Below are positions 11,499 to 13,663 of a stretch of DNA of 13,663 nt, piece by piece. A program made the position numbers and the translations under genes. Below the pieces are notes generated by a model, which was given only the letters and a program-made list of their open reading frames with translations, was not told where the DNA came from and ran no database searches. Where the stretch lies: assembly GCA_003566215.1 (NCBI GenBank), contig PXEJ01000203.1, forward strand, positions 1 through 13,663, read 5' to 3'. This DNA is from Cyanobacteria bacterium T3Sed10_376R1m. GTDB taxonomy: Bacteria > Cyanobacteriota > Cyanobacteriia > Cyanobacteriales > Cyanobacteriaceae. The stretch's first letter is position 1. The number at the start of each line of letters is the position of its first letter.

Positions 11499-13663
11499 AT
11501 GACTTTAGCAAGAATTAATAAAAACAATTTTACTGTTAACTTAGTAGAAAAAGAAATATTTACTGTAAACCTAATTACTGCTGATATTGTTAGAAGAAAA
11601 ATTTATATAGATGAATTAGAAGATGTAGATTTAACAGGTATTGCAGAAGGTAAAATCTTAAAAGTTGATGCTTCTAATAATTTTGTAATAGCTGATGAGA
11701 GTGGTGGGGTTAGTACTTTAGATACTTTAGAAGGTTTATCAGATGTAGACTTTGATAGTGGAACTCCTTCTGATGGACAAGGACTTGTTTATGATTCAGT
11801 AAGCGGTAAATGGAAGGCAGAAACAATACCTTCCAAGGCAGAAGAAATACAAACAGACCAATCAAACGAATCTGTACAGGATAAATTAGACGAACTAGAC
11901 GATGAAAAAGTAGACAAAGAGGCTGGAAAATCTTTAGTAGACGATACAGAAATAGCAAAGATACATACTCAAAACACAGACACTAAACTAGATGAAGGTC
12001 AAGTTAACGAAGTATCCTCATCAGATTTACGAGGACACATAGACGACGCAGATAAACATAGAGAGATAAATAATGAAGGGACCGAAGTAACTGACCTCTG
12101 GTCTGCGAGTAAAATAGGAAGCGAATTAGGAGACAAAGTAGATAAAGTAACAGACAAATCTTTAGTAGACGATACAGAAATAGCAAAGATACATACTCAA
12201 AACACAGACAATATCTTACAGGCTAACGTAGCTGAGTTAGAATATAGCAACGAGTCGACTTATAAAGATTATATATATCCCACAGGAGAAGGTCCGAGTA
12301 AAATAGCCCATTGCTATGATGTAGTTAACTCAGGAAATTTAACTAAAATTTCTATACCCTTCAACCATTATAGAGAAGGGGACTACACAGGCGATGTAAC
12401 TTTTAAGATAACGTTACTAGACAAGAATGGACTCCCAGATGAAGGTAATACGCTAGCCACTCAAGTTATCGCAAACGCAGATATCCCTGCAACTAAAGCA
12501 TGGGTAGACGTTATTTTTGATACTCCTGCCCAAGTAACTGCAGGACAAGGGGTAGCCGTAGTTATGGCACCCGTTCTAGAATCATCGCAATACTTAGAAT
12601 TTTACTATGAGATAGTAACAGAAGGTGAGGGTCACGCAGCCTATTATGGAACGTTTTCTGACCCCACGATATGGAGTGCATATGACTGGAAATATAATAT
12701 AGCAATTAAAGTCTATATAGATGGCACTATAGACTTAATAAAAGATGGAAAACTACAAAGAGATTTATCAGCAAATTCTAATAAAATAACTAATTTAGCA
12801 GCTCCTGAAAATAATTATGATGCTATTAGACAAACAACAAAAATAACAGAAAGTAATTTAGAAGATGCAATAGACCATAAAGATTTAACTGATAATCCTC
12901 ATAGTGTCGATAAAACAGACGTTAGTTTAGGAAACGTACCCAACTTAGATACAACTGATGCAGTTAATAATGAACACAGTCAAAATACAGATACAATTTT
13001 ACAAGCTGATGAAGAATATATTTCAGATGCTCAACAATTAGATTATAGTGGTAGCCCTAATGAAACAAAAATAGGAGGTGTTAGTCAAGTAGCTCAGATT
13101 TTTACTGCTGAGAATTCAGCTGATATTTATAGTGTTACTGTAAGCATCTATTGGAATTCTCAAGAAGGAGATGGAGTAACTGTTGAAATTCAATCAGTAG
13201 ATGGAAATAATAAACCTTCAGGAACTGTTTTAGCTACTTCAGAAACTATTCCTACTAGCGATTTAAAAAAATATTCTTATGAAAACGTAGAAGCTTTATT
13301 CAACACCCCCAACTCTTTAACTGAAGGTACAAAATATGCTATAGTTTGTAAATCAGACGACAATAATTTTTGGAGCTCCACAGATGATGGAGAAGCATTA
13401 TACTCAGGTGGAAAACTATGGCTTAGTAGCGATAGTGGCTCTACTTGGACAGAGGAAACAGACACTAATATCTACTTTAAAGTAAGAGTAGAGGGTGTTG
13501 GAGTAATCAATATCATAGACAACGGCGCCCTTCAAAGAAACTTAGATGCAAATTCATATAAAGTAACTAATTTAGCAGCTCCAGAAAATAATTATGATGC
13601 AATAAGACAAACAGCAAAAATAACAGAAAGTAATTTAGAAGATGCAGTAGACCATAAAGACCT
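11499..13663 (+). CDS. Modular tail fibre / receptor-binding protein, 3' end beyond the window
   Basis: The frame is open from ATG 11499 (weak SD AAAGG, 11486-11490) to the window edge: 721 codons without a stop. Residues about 72-112 carry a common phage tail motif (LEGLSDVDFDSG..SDGQGLVYDSVSGKW). Residues 141-163 and 218-240 repeat SLVDDTEIAKIHTQNTD. Residues about 241-408 and 502-668 are two similar beta-sandwich modules resembling 'choice-of-anchor R' style domains (KPSGTVLATSETIP, LTEGTKYAIV in the second). Each ends in a shared linker (LQRxLxANSxKxTNLAAPENNYDAIRQT). The fibre signature HKDLTDNPHSV...SLGNVPNLD (residues 460-483) follows the first. Such proteins bind host surface sugars or proteins. 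The C-terminus is missing from the window. Confidence 0.8.
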   Translation, partial: MTLARINKNNFTVNLVEKEIFTVNLITADIVRRKIYIDELEDVDLTGIAEGKILKVDASNNFVIADESGGVSTLDTLEGLSDVDFDSGTPSDGQGLVYDSVSGKWKAETIPSKAEEIQTDQSNESVQDKLDELDDEKVDKEAGKSLVDDTEIAKIHTQNTDTKLDEGQVNEVSSSDLRGHIDDADKHREINNEGTEVTDLWSASKIGSELGDKVDKVTDKSLVDDTEIAKIHTQNTDNILQANVAELEYSNESTYKDYIYPTGEGPSKIAHCYDVVNSGNLTKISIPFNHYREGDYTGDVTFKITLLDKNGLPDEGNTLATQVIANADIPATKAWVDVIFDTPAQVTAGQGVAVVMAPVLESSQYLEFYYEIVTEGEGHAAYYGTFSDPTIWSAYDWKYNIAIKVYIDGTIDLIKDGKLQRDLSANSNKITNLAAPENNYDAIRQTTKITESNLEDAIDHKDLTDNPHSVDKTDVSLGNVPNLDTTDAVNNEHSQNTDTILQADEEYISDAQQLDYSGSPNETKIGGVSQVAQIFTAENSADIYSVTVSIYWNSQEGDGVTVEIQSVDGNNKPSGTVLATSETIPTSDLKKYSYENVEALFNTPNSLTEGTKYAIVCKSDDNNFWSSTDDGEALYSGGKLWLSSDSGSTWTEETDTNIYFKVRVEGVGVINIIDNGALQRNLDANSYKVTNLAAPENNYDAIRQTAKITESNLEDAVDHKD
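11928..11982 (+). repeat. Exact 55-bp direct repeat, copy 1
   Basis: Positions 11928-11982 are identical to 12156-12210. The offset is 228 bases (76 codons), so both copies are read in the same frame and encode SLVDDTEIAKIHTQNTD. Perfect DNA identity including third codon positions points to recent duplication or gene conversion. Confidence 0.9.
12156..12210 (+). repeat. Exact 55-bp direct repeat, copy 2
   Basis: Second copy of the repeat at 11928-11982. After this copy the protein goes into the first beta-sandwich module; after copy 1 it goes into a short linker. The identical bases could serve as recombination points for swapping fibre modules. Confidence 0.9.
12754..12886 (+). repeat. Diverged direct repeat, copy 1 (fibre linker module)
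   Basis: This 133-base segment matches 13531-13663 with about 16 mismatches by hand count. The offset is 777 bases (259 codons), in frame. It encodes the linker from LQRDLSANS to DHKDL and marks the end of the first repeat unit of the fibre. Confidence 0.85.
13531..13663 (+). repeat. Diverged direct repeat, copy 2 (runs into window edge)
   Basis: Second copy of the linker at 12754-12886. It is still matching at the last base of the window, so the repeat unit most likely continues and further copies may follow. Confidence 0.85.

Noticed and set aside
11710..12186. Two minus-strand open frames with Leu/Tyr-rich products that look membrane-like
   Set aside because: Both begin with the same residues because they run antisense through the repeated fibre DNA; reverse complement of Lys/Asp-rich codons gives such sequences.

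Overview
The window is the head-packaging and structural module of a tailed double-stranded DNA phage or prophage (Caudoviricetes, HK97-type head). The DNA is strongly AT-rich. It is gene-dense on the + strand only, with Shine-Dalgarno (SD) led, tightly spaced or overlapping genes. Stops are nearly all TAA: one TAG, one TGA, and TGA clearly works as a stop at the portal end, so the standard bacterial code fits. Consensus-like sigma70 promoter elements and U-tract terminators point to a bacterial host with low GC; the sequence does not resolve which phylum.

Layout. Positions 1-450 hold a strong extended -10 promoter, a 31-codon Cys/Lys-rich mini-gene, a stretch with several inverted repeats, and an intrinsic terminator. 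Positions 451-1320 hold two small overlapping genes and an Ig-like/coiled-coil protein gene, closed by a second terminator. Positions 1326-2518 hold three overlapping small genes for beta-rich, probably virion-surface or tail proteins. Positions 2518-5279 encode a probable small terminase subunit and the large terminase subunit, which is interrupted by a mini-intein exactly in its Walker A motif. Positions 5320-10032 encode the portal (with a C-terminal ChaB-like domain), a protease-zinc ribbon-scaffold fusion, and the major capsid protein. Positions 10116-11496 hold a GNAT-like protein, a head-tail connector candidate and a second BppU-like beta protein. From 11499 to the window end runs a long open tail-fibre gene, cut by the window edge, built of repeated modules.

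How the parts work together. TerS/TerL would pump DNA through the portal into a prohead built from the capsid protein on a scaffold supplied by the C-terminal part of the protease gene, possibly also from an internal start. The connector closes the head and the fibre gene supplies host binding. Only one convincing promoter is visible, and two intrinsic terminators lie between it and the terminase genes. This suggests, but does not prove, that late expression depends on attenuation or antitermination in the 5' leader.

Most unusual points: the intein splitting the ATPase P-loop; the portal-ChaB fusion; the protease carrying three zinc ribbons plus a scaffold with an SD-preceded internal GTG (a lambda C/Nu3-like layout); the structured, terminated leader; and the duplicated fibre modules, including an exact 55-bp DNA repeat.
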